A program made the translations under genes and the position numbers. A stretch of DNA of 64,000 nt from Bacteroidota bacterium (GTDB lineage: Bacteria > Bacteroidota > Bacteroidia > Cytophagales > Cyclobacteriaceae). The first letter of the stretch is position 1. Every line of letters starts with the position of its first letter. This document shows, piece after piece, positions 43,112-52,144 of this stretch. The notes under the pieces are model-generated. The model was not told the origin of the DNA, did no database searches, and saw only the letters and a program-made list of their open reading frames with translations. The DNA is taken from contig JAEYWY010000028.1 in the NCBI GenBank assembly GCA_023428695.1, forward strand, positions 248,001-312,000, read 5' to 3'.

Positions 43112-43612
43112 CTATTGAACACGAGACATATCCACAAAAAAGGGCTGATTAGTCGTTCTGTCTTCCACCGGCACATTGAGAAATTCCATGTACTCCTTCA
43201 ATCCACGGAGAAGGTCGCCCTTGCTGTTCCTTGTTATAAGGTCGAGTGTGCCATTGTCGAGGACCAGCGTCGCTGTAAAATCGGACCAGTCCATTTGCCG
43301 GGATTGAGCACGGGTATTGATAGTTTGCGAATAGCTGCCCTTGGTAACAACGACTTTTTCAACCGAATTAAACTGTCTGGATTCTTTATTGAAACGATAC
43401 CACATAGAAGCCATGCAGTCCCTGTATGTTTTATTTTTGAGGTCAATTTCAGTAACATACTTTGTCGTAAAAATTACTGCTCCCAGAAAGACGACAAGGA
43501 TACCCCAAACGCTGTGACCCGTCGCGATCAGGTATGAACCGGCAACTGCAATCAGGGGTGCACAATACCTCATTCCGGCCGGAAAATACGGTGTGTTAAT
43601 TTGTTTTATCAT
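43112..43612 (-). CDS. hypothetical membrane protein with PH-like domain
   Basis: 166 residues from the ATG at 43612. Two adjacent hydrophobic helices near residues 13-30 and 35-52 (YCAPLIAVAGSYLIATGHSVWGILVVFLGAVIFTT) are followed by a soluble region with regular strands (TEIDLKNKTYRDCMASMWYRFNKESRQFNSVEKVVVTKGSYSQ, TLVLDNGTLDLITRNSKGDLL) resembling bacterial PH-like YdbS/DUF304 domains. Function unknown. It is immediately downstream of lgt on the same strand (16-base gap), which may mean shared expression. Confidence 0.6.
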   Translation of the reverse strand: MIKQINTPYFPAGMRYCAPLIAVAGSYLIATGHSVWGILVVFLGAVIFTTKYVTEIDLKNKTYRDCMASMWYRFNKESRQFNSVEKVVVTKGSYSQTINTRAQSRQMDWSDFTATLVLDNGTLDLITRNSKGDLLRGLKEYMEFLNVPVEDRTTNQPFFVDMSRVQ

Positions 43613-43628
43613 AGTCCGGCTCCGTTGA

Positions 43629-44465
43629 TCATTCGGCCAAAATTTCATCAATCTGATTCGTTTTTCGTTTCCTTCGGGTGACCGCCACCAGCAATGCAAC
43701 ACCAGAGAGGATGAATGGTATGCTCAACATTTGTCCCATATTCAACATCAGTCCTTCTTCAAAGTCTACCTGGTTTAGTTTAAAGAATTCATCAATAAAT
43801 CTAAGGGTAAACAAAACTATAACAGAAGAACTGAAAAGCAGTCCGTCTTTTAACTTTTTCCTTTGCGTTCGCCAGACCCAAAACAATATTCCAAAGACAA
43901 CAAAGTAGTGTATCGCTTCATACAACTGCGCCGGGTGTCGCGGAACACCGTCGAAGCTTGTAAATATGAAAGCCCATGACAGATCGGTCGGTTTTCCAAT
44001 CATCTCTGAATTCATGAGATTCCCCATTCGAATCATCGAAAATGTGAACGCGGCTACTATACAAACCCGATCCAATGCCCACAGGTAACTTACTTTAGTT
44101 TTTCGGGCAAAAAGGTAAAGCCCGATCAGTACACCAATCACACCGCCATGGCTGGCGAGCCCGCCTTCCCAGGTCATTAGTATTTTATGTGGATTCTGGA
44201 AATAATACACCGGATCATAAAACAGCACGTGGCCAAGTCGCGCACCTACAACCGTCGCAATCACCAGGTAAATGGCAAGCGTGTCTACCTCTTTTTCAGG
44301 TCTTCCATCCTTCCGGTAAATGAAGTACATAATTTGCTGACTCACCAGAAAACCAAGAGCGAATAGGACTCCGTACCATCTCAGTGGATGGTTCACAACC
44401 GGAAGGACAACGATATCAGGATTGACATCCCAGATTATGTAGCTAAGTGTGTTCAGGATGTTCAT
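43629..44465 (-). CDS. lgt: prolipoprotein diacylglyceryl transferase
   Basis: 278 residues with about seven transmembrane helices. Lgt hallmarks: HPLRWYGVLFALGFL, GARLGHVLFYDP, TWEGGLASHGGVIGVLIG, the signature with R/GN in IRMGNLMNSEMIG, and RHPAQLYEA. It transfers diacylglycerol from phosphatidylglycerol to the lipobox Cys, the first step in maturing the many lipoproteins seen in this window. The length is typical. It is not in its common neighbourhood (thyA or secretion genes), and the gene is followed by a PH-like membrane protein. Confidence 0.95.
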   Translation of the reverse strand: MNILNTLSYIIWDVNPDIVVLPVVNHPLRWYGVLFALGFLVSQQIMYFIYRKDGRPEKEVDTLAIYLVIATVVGARLGHVLFYDPVYYFQNPHKILMTWEGGLASHGGVIGVLIGLYLFARKTKVSYLWALDRVCIVAAFTFSMIRMGNLMNSEMIGKPTDLSWAFIFTSFDGVPRHPAQLYEAIHYFVVFGILFWVWRTQRKKLKDGLLFSSSVIVLFTLRFIDEFFKLNQVDFEEGLMLNMGQMLSIPFILSGVALLVAVTRRKRKTNQIDEILAE

Positions 44466-44617
44466 TGCTTATTGTATATAGATTATTACGCAATTTCTGT
44501 TGACAGCGTATTACAAAATTCCGCAACCCGGTCAGGTCGTCTTTGCTTTGAGGAAAACCAGTCATCGTCAACCGTATTTTGTTGGACGTCGTTGCGATTT
44601 TTACAGTGGGGTATCGC

Positions 44618-44968
44618 CTAAAAAAAAACGTCCAGCATATCAAGCAACTGCTTTTTCATGACACTATCTGTCCTTATGGTGAGCATTTCACCACAAATTA
44701 ATCGACGAACGATGCCGGAACGTCTTACCACCTTTTGACGGAATTTCTTTGTGCAATTTGATAACTCAATTAACAATTCCTCAGGCGTCAGACCTGCATC
44801 CGGGAATACGTATTTGTGATTATAAACGATTTCAAATCCTCGCAGGTCTTCCTTGCCATAATAGCTACATTCTAATCCGTAGAAATACTTTTTTTCGTTG
44901 TACGATAAACGGATTCCGTGTGCAGCACAGAATGTAGCCCAAATCATCTCGCACTTTCTTGCATCCAT
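44618..44968 (-). CDS. hypothetical protein, 116 residues
   Basis: Not recognised. Soluble, alpha/beta, rich in aromatic residues (KKYFYGLECSYYGKEDLRGFEIVYNHKYVFPD) with a helical second half (TPEELLIELSNCTKKFRQKVVRR) and six Cys in the mature chain. No signal or membrane segment. The ATG at 44968 is clean and the frame is the best in this interval. It lies between a small membrane protein gene and lgt on the same strand. Confidence 0.45.
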   Translation of the reverse strand: MDARKCEMIWATFCAAHGIRLSYNEKKYFYGLECSYYGKEDLRGFEIVYNHKYVFPDAGLTPEELLIELSNCTKKFRQKVVRRSGIVRRLICGEMLTIRTDSVMKKQLLDMLDVFF

Positions 44969-44984
44969 TTTTCCGCAGTGAACG

Positions 44985-45296
44985 TCATTCTGTCACAACC
45001 CGCGCAGCCCATGTAAAGAACTGAATTCCAAAATTAACTACTGTATAAATCGCAAATCCCCAGAGTGAAGCGTAGTATTGAAAGTCCCTGTCCTCGTTGG
45101 CAAGGTGACTCTTTGCCGTCAAAACAATACCACCTATCCAGAGACCTAATGTCAGCACTGAAAGCAGAATCATTCGCCATCCATCGAATTCTCCCTGGCT
45201 CACGTCATAGGCAACAAAAATATTGAGGACTATCAGATAAATGAGGAATCTGAATGACCATTTCCGGTAATTTGATTTGCCAGTAGTATTCGTCAA
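44985..45296 (-). CDS. hypothetical small membrane protein
   Basis: 103 residues if the TTG at 45296 is the start; no ATG is available until well inside. Three hydrophobic helices (about 15-30, 42-62 and 74-96): WSFRFLIYLIVLNIFVAYDV, MILLSVLTLGLWIGGIVLTA and LWGFAIYTVVNFGIQFFTWA. Not assigned to a family. It lies 16 bases upstream of the previous hypothetical gene on the minus strand. Confidence 0.5.
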   Translation of the reverse strand: MTNTTGKSNYRKWSFRFLIYLIVLNIFVAYDVSQGEFDGWRMILLSVLTLGLWIGGIVLTAKSHLANEDRDFQYYASLWGFAIYTVVNFGIQFFTWAARVVTE

Positions 45297-45354
45297 CGGT
45301 ATTTAGTTTGTTCCACTTGTACTAATTCGGGCAACGATTTTTTACGGGCGAATT

Positions 45355-46053
45355 TTAATCATCAAGGCTCGCGAGTAATTCCTTTGCTTTCTCCAGCATC
45401 ACCCTTTTCACATACATTTCGTTAAGCGTTGTACTATATCGTCCACTGACTTCATTCCGCAATTGCGTCGCGTCGAAGCCGGCATTAAGTATATTATTTA
45501 TTAACGATCCCTGAAGCCCGTTCAAATATTCGATTCCAAGCCAGTGACACCGATCGTCAACCTCGGTCACGAAGTCAAGATTGTCCGAATCCGTGGTATA
45601 GTATACGGTAATCCTCTTAAGCAAATCCGGGTCTACGCGATGACTGAGATTGGAATTGACCAGGGTTGAAAATCCGATTTTCCGAATACTGTATTGGTTG
45701 TTCTGATAAAGCTGAATCGTGTAGTAGTCAAGGCTGTCCCAGGTGCTTAGCTTTCTGTATGGTCTTGGATTTCGTTTCGTCCAGCTGGATAGCGCGAACT
45801 TCATTTTGGGCAGGTCCGGGTTAGCATCGAATTCATCGCTTAAAAATCCAAGCCTGCCTGCGTATGTCGAATCGTCCTTCAGCTGTTGGGTGAGGCTGCG
45901 AATATCAATATTCAAGTCCTCTTTGATGATGTCGATGTAAGCACTGATGATCTTGTCATCCCGCACATTTTCCCTGTAGTTGTCAATCAAAAGCGCAATC
46001 AAAACACCAAGGATAGTCAGGCTGAGTTCCTTGAGATAGTCCTTTGTTTTCAT
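45355..46053 (-). CDS. hypothetical protein with single N-terminal membrane helix (DUF6090-like)
   Basis: 232 residues from the ATG at 46053. A short N-terminus (MKTKDYLKEL) is followed by one hydrophobic helix (LSLTILGVLIALLIDNY) and a long soluble, helical domain (IISAYIDIIKEDLNIDIRSLTQQLKDDS; YTIQLYQNNQYSIRKIGFSTLVNSN). The layout matches the Bacteroidota family sometimes named DUF6090, in which a start helix reading LILGVLIAL is followed by a ~200-residue domain. No function is known. Confidence 0.6.
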   Translation of the reverse strand: MKTKDYLKELSLTILGVLIALLIDNYRENVRDDKIISAYIDIIKEDLNIDIRSLTQQLKDDSTYAGRLGFLSDEFDANPDLPKMKFALSSWTKRNPRPYRKLSTWDSLDYYTIQLYQNNQYSIRKIGFSTLVNSNLSHRVDPDLLKRITVYYTTDSDNLDFVTEVDDRCHWLGIEYLNGLQGSLINNILNAGFDATQLRNEVSGRYSTTLNEMYVKRVMLEKAKELLASLDD

Positions 46054-46347
46054 GTTTGATTGTTATAACTGTTTCGGTTGCGTTCGGCTTCGATCCGGTA
46101 TCCCCCAGAACAAAGCCAGTTTGTAAGATAACATTTTTCGGAAATCAAAATATTTTCTGACTCCGTCAAATTTGCGAAAGGTTGGCAAAGGGTGCCCCGG
46201 GAGAAAAATCTGTCAAAAAATTTGGGCTTTCGCGTGGAAATGAAGACACGCAATGGAATGCTGGTCATTCGTGGAAATTGGACATCGTCCACAACGACAT
46301 CGTGCTATAAAGCGAATAATGATGTTTGATCTCGCCGGCAGAAAATA

Positions 46348-46719
46348 CTACTCTACTTTTATGAAGGTGAGCATTTCACCCGAAGGTGAGTCATAAAAAT
46401 TCCCGACGGTCATTGTCGGGCCGGAAACCATGATCGGATACTCCTCAAACGAAATTGTTGCAGCCAGGAGCCAATGTATCGAAATCCTGCCACCGGGTAA
46501 AAGCTGGTACTCATAGGGACCGCTGCGGTACAGCTCCTTTCGTCTCAGAAAAACATAATCCTTCCCTTCCAAAAATGGTGTGAAATGCAGTGTATCCGTC
46601 GTCCTTTTTACGTCAACCCATTTTCCCTGTAGATTTTCAACACTAAGGGTTTGGGATTGATCGTCCGAGCATCCTGATATGACGATTACCAAAAAGAGGG
46701 CAAATACTCCAAATTTCAT
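46348..46719 (-). CDS. hypothetical lipoprotein, 123 residues
   Basis: From the ATG at 46719; a 16-residue longer frame is less likely because it lacks a signal. Lipobox VISGC gives Cys17. The small mature domain begins with LQGKWVDVKRTTDTLHFTPFLEGKDYVFLRR and ends SGEMLTFIKVE, resembling half of a lipocalin-like Bacteroidota lipoprotein (Gly-Lys-Trp at the first strand). Function unknown; neighbours are a broken rhomboid gene and the DUF6090-like gene. Confidence 0.55.
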   Translation of the reverse strand: MKFGVFALFLVIVISGCSDDQSQTLSVENLQGKWVDVKRTTDTLHFTPFLEGKDYVFLRRKELYRSGPYEYQLLPGGRISIHWLLAATISFEEYPIMVSGPTMTVGNFYDSPSGEMLTFIKVE

Positions 46720-46782
46720 AGGTTCAATGTTTGAGGTTTCATTAGAGATGACACCCCTCACGACCAAAAGGTTGTAATGAAT

Positions 46783-47427
46783 TTAGGACTTTTCCGGCAA
46801 ATATTCATACGGGGAAATTTCCCAGCTCCACCTGCGCAACATCAGGCCGATCAAACCACCCATCAGCACGGATGGCGCGTGCCCATCCTCAAAAAAGACC
46901 AGGATCAATGCACCTGTAAAGCCGGCCAGAGGTATCAGAAAATATCATTTCGGAACGCTGGTCTGGTTTGCAGCAATGTAAACCAGCAACGCACCCACGA
47001 TTCCAAACAATGCCGTTGACGATCCACCGCCGACAGACCCCAAACCGCCCGGAGTCGTTTCCCAGTACAGAATCAGTACTTGTCCGAACAGGCTGGCCCC
47101 GAAAAAGATGAGCAACACGCTACGCCTATACAGTACTCGGCGATGGGCACAAACGATATGAAGAACAACCAATTGGAAAACGCATTGCCAAATCCCGGAT
47201 CGCTGGATAAAAATCGACGTGATTAGCCACCACCGTTCCCCTGAAGCAACGGCTTCAGGGTCACGATTCAGCATGGTAATGACTTTAGGAAAGATAAATT
47301 GGAGGCTTGTCAACACCACAGTTATGGCCAAGAGAATCATACTTAGCCCTAGTCGGCCGGATTCAATATCCGGCCCTTTGTATCTATAGAAATTCCACGC
47401 AAAGTGCATGGCTGGTGGCAGCACCAA
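46783..47427 (-). pseudogene. rhomboid-family intramembrane serine protease, inactivated
   Basis: The parts of a rhomboid can be assembled only across three lesions. Going 5' to 3' on the minus strand: LSMILLAITVVLTSLQFIFP, then GERWWLITSIFIQRSG in one frame; NAFSNWLFFISFVPIAEYCIG in the next frame (one extra base among 47190-47192); the first frame resumes near 47121 (one base missing near 47123) with SVLLIFFGASLFGQVLILYW and the catalytic-Ser loop GGGSSTALFGIVGALL; then an in-frame TGA at 46945-46947; and finally FLIPLAGFTGALIL and the catalytic-His helix DGHAPSVLMGGLIGLML to a TAA at 46783. The true start is uncertain (TTG at 47427, ATG at 47409). Sequencing error could mimic this, but three separate defects favour decay. 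Confidence 0.8.
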
Positions 47428-47569
47428 CGCGTTGGCTACATAAAAGATAAAATTCGTTTACTGTTATTCCGTGAATCTGGTAAGATAGGACTTTCCTCCA
47501 ATTGCGACACTTTCGTCATTACGAGCAAAAGTTAATTCTTGAACAGAATTGAGCATCCACATACAATCA

Positions 47570-48541
47570 CTAGTGCGTATTTAAACTAATACTCTCAACC
47601 CATTTGAAAAGTTCAGCCCCGTCGACGATCGTCCACGAATGTGGATGTCGTATCTGGCGTGCTACCCGGTAACCTTTGTTTGTCGTTATTATCAACTCAG
47701 CCTGTTCATTCCCGAAATGCCGCAGCCAGTTTATCATAGCCGAACTATCCAACGCATTAATGCAATAGTAGTCGATGTTCCTGTTTTCGATATACCAATT
47801 GATATCGGGCTCATTGTAAATGCGTATGGGTAGTTTCTGAAGTGACTTCAAGCCGGTATGATGAGGATCGCTTTGCGCATAAGGCGAGATCGTCCAAAAC
47901 AAGGCTGGATTCTCCTTCGGATTTGTCTGGAATTCCTGTTGAATTCTCGATGCGATATAGTTATCCTCCTGAACAGATACGGGATTCTTTGTCGGGCGAT
48001 TGGTCGTCGTCATGCAATTGTAGAGCCTTTCGATATCAAGAGGCGGATCCACGGCAAATAGCGCCATCGGTTTCTTTAAAGGGGATCCAACCGCACAGGC
48101 CCGTTGAGCATATTGCACCGCCATGGTACCACCAAATGAATGACCACCGATGACAAACGGTTTTCCATTCAGATTATATTTTGCAAAAATGACATCAATA
48201 AAAAGATCAAGCTTTTTATGAGACTCATTATCGATGTAGAAAAATGACCAATCCCCAAGCGCCGGAATAATTGTCATATAGCCCGCGTCGCTTGCAAACT
48301 TATGGATATTCGTTTCCACCAGCACCTGTTTTGGCATTTCACCAAACCCCGGAAGGAGAATCAATACGCCGGCAATTTTATCTTCTGGATAAACGGTCGC
48401 ATAGTACTCCCGGGTTGAGTCGCCGGGAATTGAATACGTGAACTCAACTCTCTGGGCTAATAAGTTTGCTGAAACCGTAATCAGCACACCGACCAGTAAT
48501 CCCGGAATCATTTGCATTGCCTTTATGTGCAGTGAAGACAT
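47570..48541 (-). CDS. exported alpha/beta-hydrolase
   Basis: 323 residues; the hydrophobic N-terminus IPGLLVGVLITVSANLLAQ (about 12-30) is a signal peptide. The fold is alpha/beta hydrolase: VLILLPGFGEMP (oxyanion), FVIGGHSFGGTMAVQYAQ with nucleophile Ser in GHSFGG, and RHPHSWTIVDG supplying a probable His. The family is that of dienelactone-hydrolase-like exported proteins of unknown substrate. It starts at the ATG at 48541, though ATGs eight and ten codons later are equally possible. Same strand as and 44 bases from the TlpA-like gene. Confidence 0.75.
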   Translation of the reverse strand: MSSLHIKAMQMIPGLLVGVLITVSANLLAQRVEFTYSIPGDSTREYYATVYPEDKIAGVLILLPGFGEMPKQVLVETNIHKFASDAGYMTIIPALGDWSFFYIDNESHKKLDLFIDVIFAKYNLNGKPFVIGGHSFGGTMAVQYAQRACAVGSPLKKPMALFAVDPPLDIERLYNCMTTTNRPTKNPVSVQEDNYIASRIQQEFQTNPKENPALFWTISPYAQSDPHHTGLKSLQKLPIRIYNEPDINWYIENRNIDYYCINALDSSAMINWLRHFGNEQAELIITTNKGYRVARQIRHPHSWTIVDGAELFKWVESISLNTH

Positions 48542-48585
48542 ACCGTTTAATATTCTGTCTTAGGAAGTCCGACTTTCGATTCACA

Positions 48586-49266
48586 TTAATTTTTCAGTGC
48601 CTTATCGATCTCTCTTTGCAAAATGGTTGCTATGCCAATTCCCGATGCCAGACTGTTAAAAAAGAACTTCCCATCTTTTCCGACAACGATGTTAGCCGGA
48701 TAACTATTCAATTCAAATACTTGTTTAACGAAGCCTTTTTCGGTGGGAATGACAACGTACCGGATCGGGTGATCCGCCAGAAATTTGTCAAGCTGTTCTT
48801 TGTTATTATTTGCGAACGCTATAAATACGACATCGTCGTTTTCAGCATAACGTTTCTGCAACTCATTCAGCGCGGGCCTTTCCATTTCACACGGTGCACA
48901 TCCGATGAACCAGAAATTCAGAACTATCACCTTCCCTTTCAACGCATCTTTCGTTATCCTGTTCCCGTCAATATCGAGCACATCAAAATCAGGAAACTCC
49001 GTTCCAACCTTGTACGTCTTTCGGATTCGTTTCTCCGTCCTGGCGAGTTCAGCTTCGAACTCCGTCTTTGTCATTCGCACCAGCGTTTTCGCATTCTCAG
49101 TTCTGTTATAAACTGACTTGTAACGTCCTTCAACCACTTGTGCCCAATGACCTTCGAAGGTTGTCACCTTGCCCGCGCTGTCGTAGAAAATCGTCTTTTT
49201 GTTTTGAGCAAGAATTGCCGTAGCGGGAAAAGCCAGCGCCAACATTAATGTGAATACTTTCTGCAT
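48586..49266 (-). CDS. TlpA-like thioredoxin-fold protein
   Basis: 226 residues with a signal peptide (LMLALAFPATAILAQ). After a ~70-residue N-terminal segment typical of Bacteroidota TlpA/ResA relatives comes a thioredoxin domain: GTEFPDFDVLDIDGN, KGKVIVLNFWFIGCAPCEMERPALNEL with active Cys123 and Cys126, and NSYPANIVVGKDGK with the cis-Pro. It probably works in the periplasm reducing disulfides or in cytochrome c maturation. In this family the short N-terminal extension has no known function. Cotranscribed with the alpha/beta-hydrolase. Confidence 0.85.
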   Translation of the reverse strand: MQKVFTLMLALAFPATAILAQNKKTIFYDSAGKVTTFEGHWAQVVEGRYKSVYNRTENAKTLVRMTKTEFEAELARTEKRIRKTYKVGTEFPDFDVLDIDGNRITKDALKGKVIVLNFWFIGCAPCEMERPALNELQKRYAENDDVVFIAFANNNKEQLDKFLADHPIRYVVIPTEKGFVKQVFELNSYPANIVVGKDGKFFFNSLASGIGIATILQREIDKALKN

Positions 49267-49482
49267 GATGGAGGTAATGTGATTTCAGGATAAAACCTGA
49301 ACGCCGCGCAGCCCTGGTTAGTGTGCTTCGCTGTTATTTATCTTTCAACAACCATAAAGATGCGGCGCTAGGGAATGGTAAAGATAACTATTTTCGCCAG
49401 CAGCAGTGCTTGCGCTGACGTCCACTTCCGCTGAAATCATCCTGAATTTGTTCTTGCGTTGCAGTACTGTATATTGTGCATC

Positions 49483-50976
49483 ATGACGTGTCGCGTGCAA
49501 TTCCATGTTGTTATCCTTTTCATTTATCCGGCATTGTTTTTCATGTTCAGTTGTGGCAACCGAACCAGGAAGGATGAGCCCGTTCTCACAAAAGAGGAAG
49601 AGCACCTGAAGCTGCGTGGAGAGGCGTTGTGTGTAAAGTACTGCAGTGGCTGTCACCTGACAGCGGACCCAAAACTTCTTGATCGAACCACCTGGGTTTC
49701 GGTACTATCGCAAATGCAGGTTCAGATGTCAAAGGCCGGCATCGAAATCAAAAGAGAGGAATGGGATACTGTGTGGAAATACTATGAAAAGTTCTCTCCC
49801 ATTATACTCGATAATACACGAGAACATCCTATCCGCCAGATTGCCAGCCAGTTTTCTGGTAATGATTCGCTCATCGTAAAACCTGCGCGTGCAAACATTA
49901 CGTTGCTGAGTTTCCGAAGTCAGGACGGCTCTCTTTTCGCTGGCGACGCCTCAAGGAATCTATACCGACTTCGAAGCAACATCGTTGACCGGGAGTATAA
50001 GTTAAACAATGTCCCCGTCGACATTGCTTACGATAGCGTCGGCAGCAACGTCTATGTTCTTTGCATTGGAAATTTGCGACCGAATGAACACCCGACCGGA
50101 CAACTGCTTAGTCTCAATCTTGAAACCGGTAGCACGCAAGTCCTTGTTGATAGTCTTGACCGGCCGATTCATCTTGAGAAATGCGACCTGGATCAGGACG
50201 GACAACACGAATTCATGATATCGTGTTTCGGCTCAACGCTCGGGAGACAAAATACTGGTGGAGTTGTCTATGCGAAAAAATCAAATGGTGTATGGCGAAA
50301 GGAAGATTTCAAGGTGTTGGAAGGTGCATCAAAAACAATTGCAAAAGACCTTGACGGGAATGGAACACCGGATGTCATTGCCCTGTTTGCCCAGGGGCGT
50401 GAAAGCGTGATACTCTTCCGAAACACGCTGACTGGTTTCCATGAAGAGACAGTCGTGACATTTCCTCCGGTGTATGGCGTAACGGACATGGCACTGGCCG
50501 ATCTCGACGGTGACGGTGACGACGATCTTATCGTGGCCAACGGAGACAACGGTGATTTTTCGGTTGTGTCAAAACCTTATCATGGTGTTCGGATATTCCG
50601 CAACACGGGATCCACATTCGAAGAATGGATATTTCAACCGATCCATGGTGCGGCGCGTATGCGGCTTCGCGACTTCGACCTCGATGGCGATATAGACATT
50701 GCCGTTCTTTCAATTTATCCGGACCTTTTTCATCATCCTGAAGAGACCCTGGTGTTGCTGGAAAACAGAAAGGGTACCTTTCACGCAAAATCATTCGCAA
50801 AAGAACCCACCCTAAGATGGATGATCCTCGAAGCTGGTGACATCGACAATGATGGCGATGATGACGTGATCACAGGTGCGAACCTCATTCTGTCTTTTCC
50901 GATCCCCGCGGCCTACACGGGGCGTTTCCGAAATGCGAAAAACGCAATTACAGTTTTCGAAAACGCCACGCGATAG
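49483..50976 (+). CDS. lipoprotein with N-terminal heme-binding CxxCH and FG-GAP/VCBS repeats
   Basis: 497 residues from the ATG at 49483. Lipobox FMFSC gives Cys24. Residues ~44-105 carry a c-type heme motif CSGCH (Cys54, Cys57, His58) followed by LDRTTWVSVLSQMQVQM, a pattern seen in cytochrome-like heads of Bacteroidota FG-GAP proteins. From ~185 come calcium-binding beta-propeller repeats: CDLDQDGQHEFMIS, KDLDGNGTPDVIA, ADLDGDGDDDLIV, RDFDLDGDIDIAV and GDIDNDGDDDVIT, i.e. five Asp-rich loops. Together they suggest a surface-exposed propeller with a single heme. Partner and substrate unknown. Divergent from the TlpA-like gene, which may supply heme-attachment reductant. Confidence 0.8.
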   Translation: MTCRVQFHVVILFIYPALFFMFSCGNRTRKDEPVLTKEEEHLKLRGEALCVKYCSGCHLTADPKLLDRTTWVSVLSQMQVQMSKAGIEIKREEWDTVWKYYEKFSPIILDNTREHPIRQIASQFSGNDSLIVKPARANITLLSFRSQDGSLFAGDASRNLYRLRSNIVDREYKLNNVPVDIAYDSVGSNVYVLCIGNLRPNEHPTGQLLSLNLETGSTQVLVDSLDRPIHLEKCDLDQDGQHEFMISCFGSTLGRQNTGGVVYAKKSNGVWRKEDFKVLEGASKTIAKDLDGNGTPDVIALFAQGRESVILFRNTLTGFHEETVVTFPPVYGVTDMALADLDGDGDDDLIVANGDNGDFSVVSKPYHGVRIFRNTGSTFEEWIFQPIHGAARMRLRDFDLDGDIDIAVLSIYPDLFHHPEETLVLLENRKGTFHAKSFAKEPTLRWMILEAGDIDNDGDDDVITGANLILSFPIPAAYTGRFRNAKNAITVFENATR

Positions 50977-50998
50977 CCAGGAGTAATGATTCCGATGT

Positions 50999-52114
50999 TT
51001 ACTTCTTGAAGAGCAGCGGCGCGAGTTGATACAAACTGCGGCGCCAGGTGAGGAATTCGTGAGCAGTGCCCTCTGAAATGTAGCCTACTGCATTTATTCC
51101 TGCCTCTTTCAATGCAGCCGTTGAGCTCTTGATGGCATAAGGCCTTTCCTTGCTGCCGCAGCTGAGGAAGATGAGCTTCACTTTGGATTTGTCGGCGATA
51201 TCTTCAGGCTTGTAAGTACCTCCACTAAGTAGAGCATAATGAGAAAACACCTCCGGCTTGTTCATGGTGATCATTTTTGTCTCCATTCCGCCCATTGAAA
51301 GTCCCGCCATTGCACGGTTAGGCTGATCGGCAAGCGTACGGAAATGTGCATCAACATAAGGAATCAACTCATCGACAAGAACGGTCTGAAAATGTTTGAT
51401 ATCGAACTCGCGAATACGACCGAACTTTACTTCGTTTGTCATGCCATAAGTCATCACAATGATAAACGGACGGATCTTTCCTTCTGCAATAAGGTTATCC
51501 ATGATGAGATTGGCGTGGCCCTGATTGGTCCAGGCGGTTTCATCCTCCCCCCATCCGTGTTGCAGGTACAAAACAGGATATCGCGTTGCCTGGTCTTTCT
51601 CATATCCGGGAGGCGTGTAGACGAATGCACGACGCGAGGTATTGGTGCTCTTTGATGGAAACAAAATCTGATGAACATGACCATGAGGTACATCTCTCAA
51701 TTCATAAAATGCCTGATCGTGTGCAGGAATTTCAATTCCACTCTCCCAGCGCACAGAGCCGTAGAAGTTCAACGTACCGGGATCATTGAATTTTCCGCCG
51801 TCGATATTGACGTTATAGTAATGAAATCCTTCGTCCAGTGGACCGGCCGTTGTCCCCGTCCAGTATCCATCCTCCGATTTTGCAAGTTTGGTGCCGCCTC
51901 GCCCACCGAGTCCGAGACTAACTCTGACGCTATCCGCCGCCGGCGCATGAATCTTAAACCGCGCATATCCCTGCGAATTCACCTGCGGATATTCCTGTCC
52001 GGGCTGGTTTAGAACAGAAGGCTTGAAGTCTTCCTTGATTGTTGACTGATTTGACTGAGCAAAACTCAGTATGCCTGTTGCGAGAAACAGTAAGGTAAGT
52101 GACCAGATTTTCAT
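50999..52114 (-). CDS. CE1-type esterase with N-terminal Ig-like domain
   Basis: 371 residues. Signal peptide (LLFLATGILSFAQ), an N-terminal beta-sandwich (~35-135, resembling CBM48/E-set: RFKIHAPAADSVRVSLGLGGRG, YHYYNVNIDGG in outline) and a C-terminal esterase D/feruloyl-esterase domain: FVYTPPGYEKDQATRYPVLYLQHGWGEDE, PFIIVMTYGM and nucleophile Ser in MAGLSMGGMET, with a C-terminal GTAHEFLTW that supplies the His. CE1 enzymes remove acetyl, feruloyl or other acyl groups from plant glycans. A paralog of the same architecture lies 30 bases upstream (52145-53275). Confidence 0.87.
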   Translation of the reverse strand: MKIWSLTLLFLATGILSFAQSNQSTIKEDFKPSVLNQPGQEYPQVNSQGYARFKIHAPAADSVRVSLGLGGRGGTKLAKSEDGYWTGTTAGPLDEGFHYYNVNIDGGKFNDPGTLNFYGSVRWESGIEIPAHDQAFYELRDVPHGHVHQILFPSKSTNTSRRAFVYTPPGYEKDQATRYPVLYLQHGWGEDETAWTNQGHANLIMDNLIAEGKIRPFIIVMTYGMTNEVKFGRIREFDIKHFQTVLVDELIPYVDAHFRTLADQPNRAMAGLSMGGMETKMITMNKPEVFSHYALLSGGTYKPEDIADKSKVKLIFLSCGSKERPYAIKSSTAALKEAGINAVGYISEGTAHEFLTWRRSLYQLAPLLFKK

Positions 52115-52144
52115 AGTTAGTTTGGTAAATCCCTTCGGATTCGA

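Noticed and set aside
44443..44643. 66-codon minus frame overlapping the lgt start
   Set aside because: It would overlap lgt by 23 bases and has no protein-like features; the gap before lgt is better seen as untranslated.
46050..46292. 80-codon minus frame upstream of the DUF6090-like gene
   Set aside because: Composition is random-like; the 294-base gap 46054-46347 holds nothing I can recognise.
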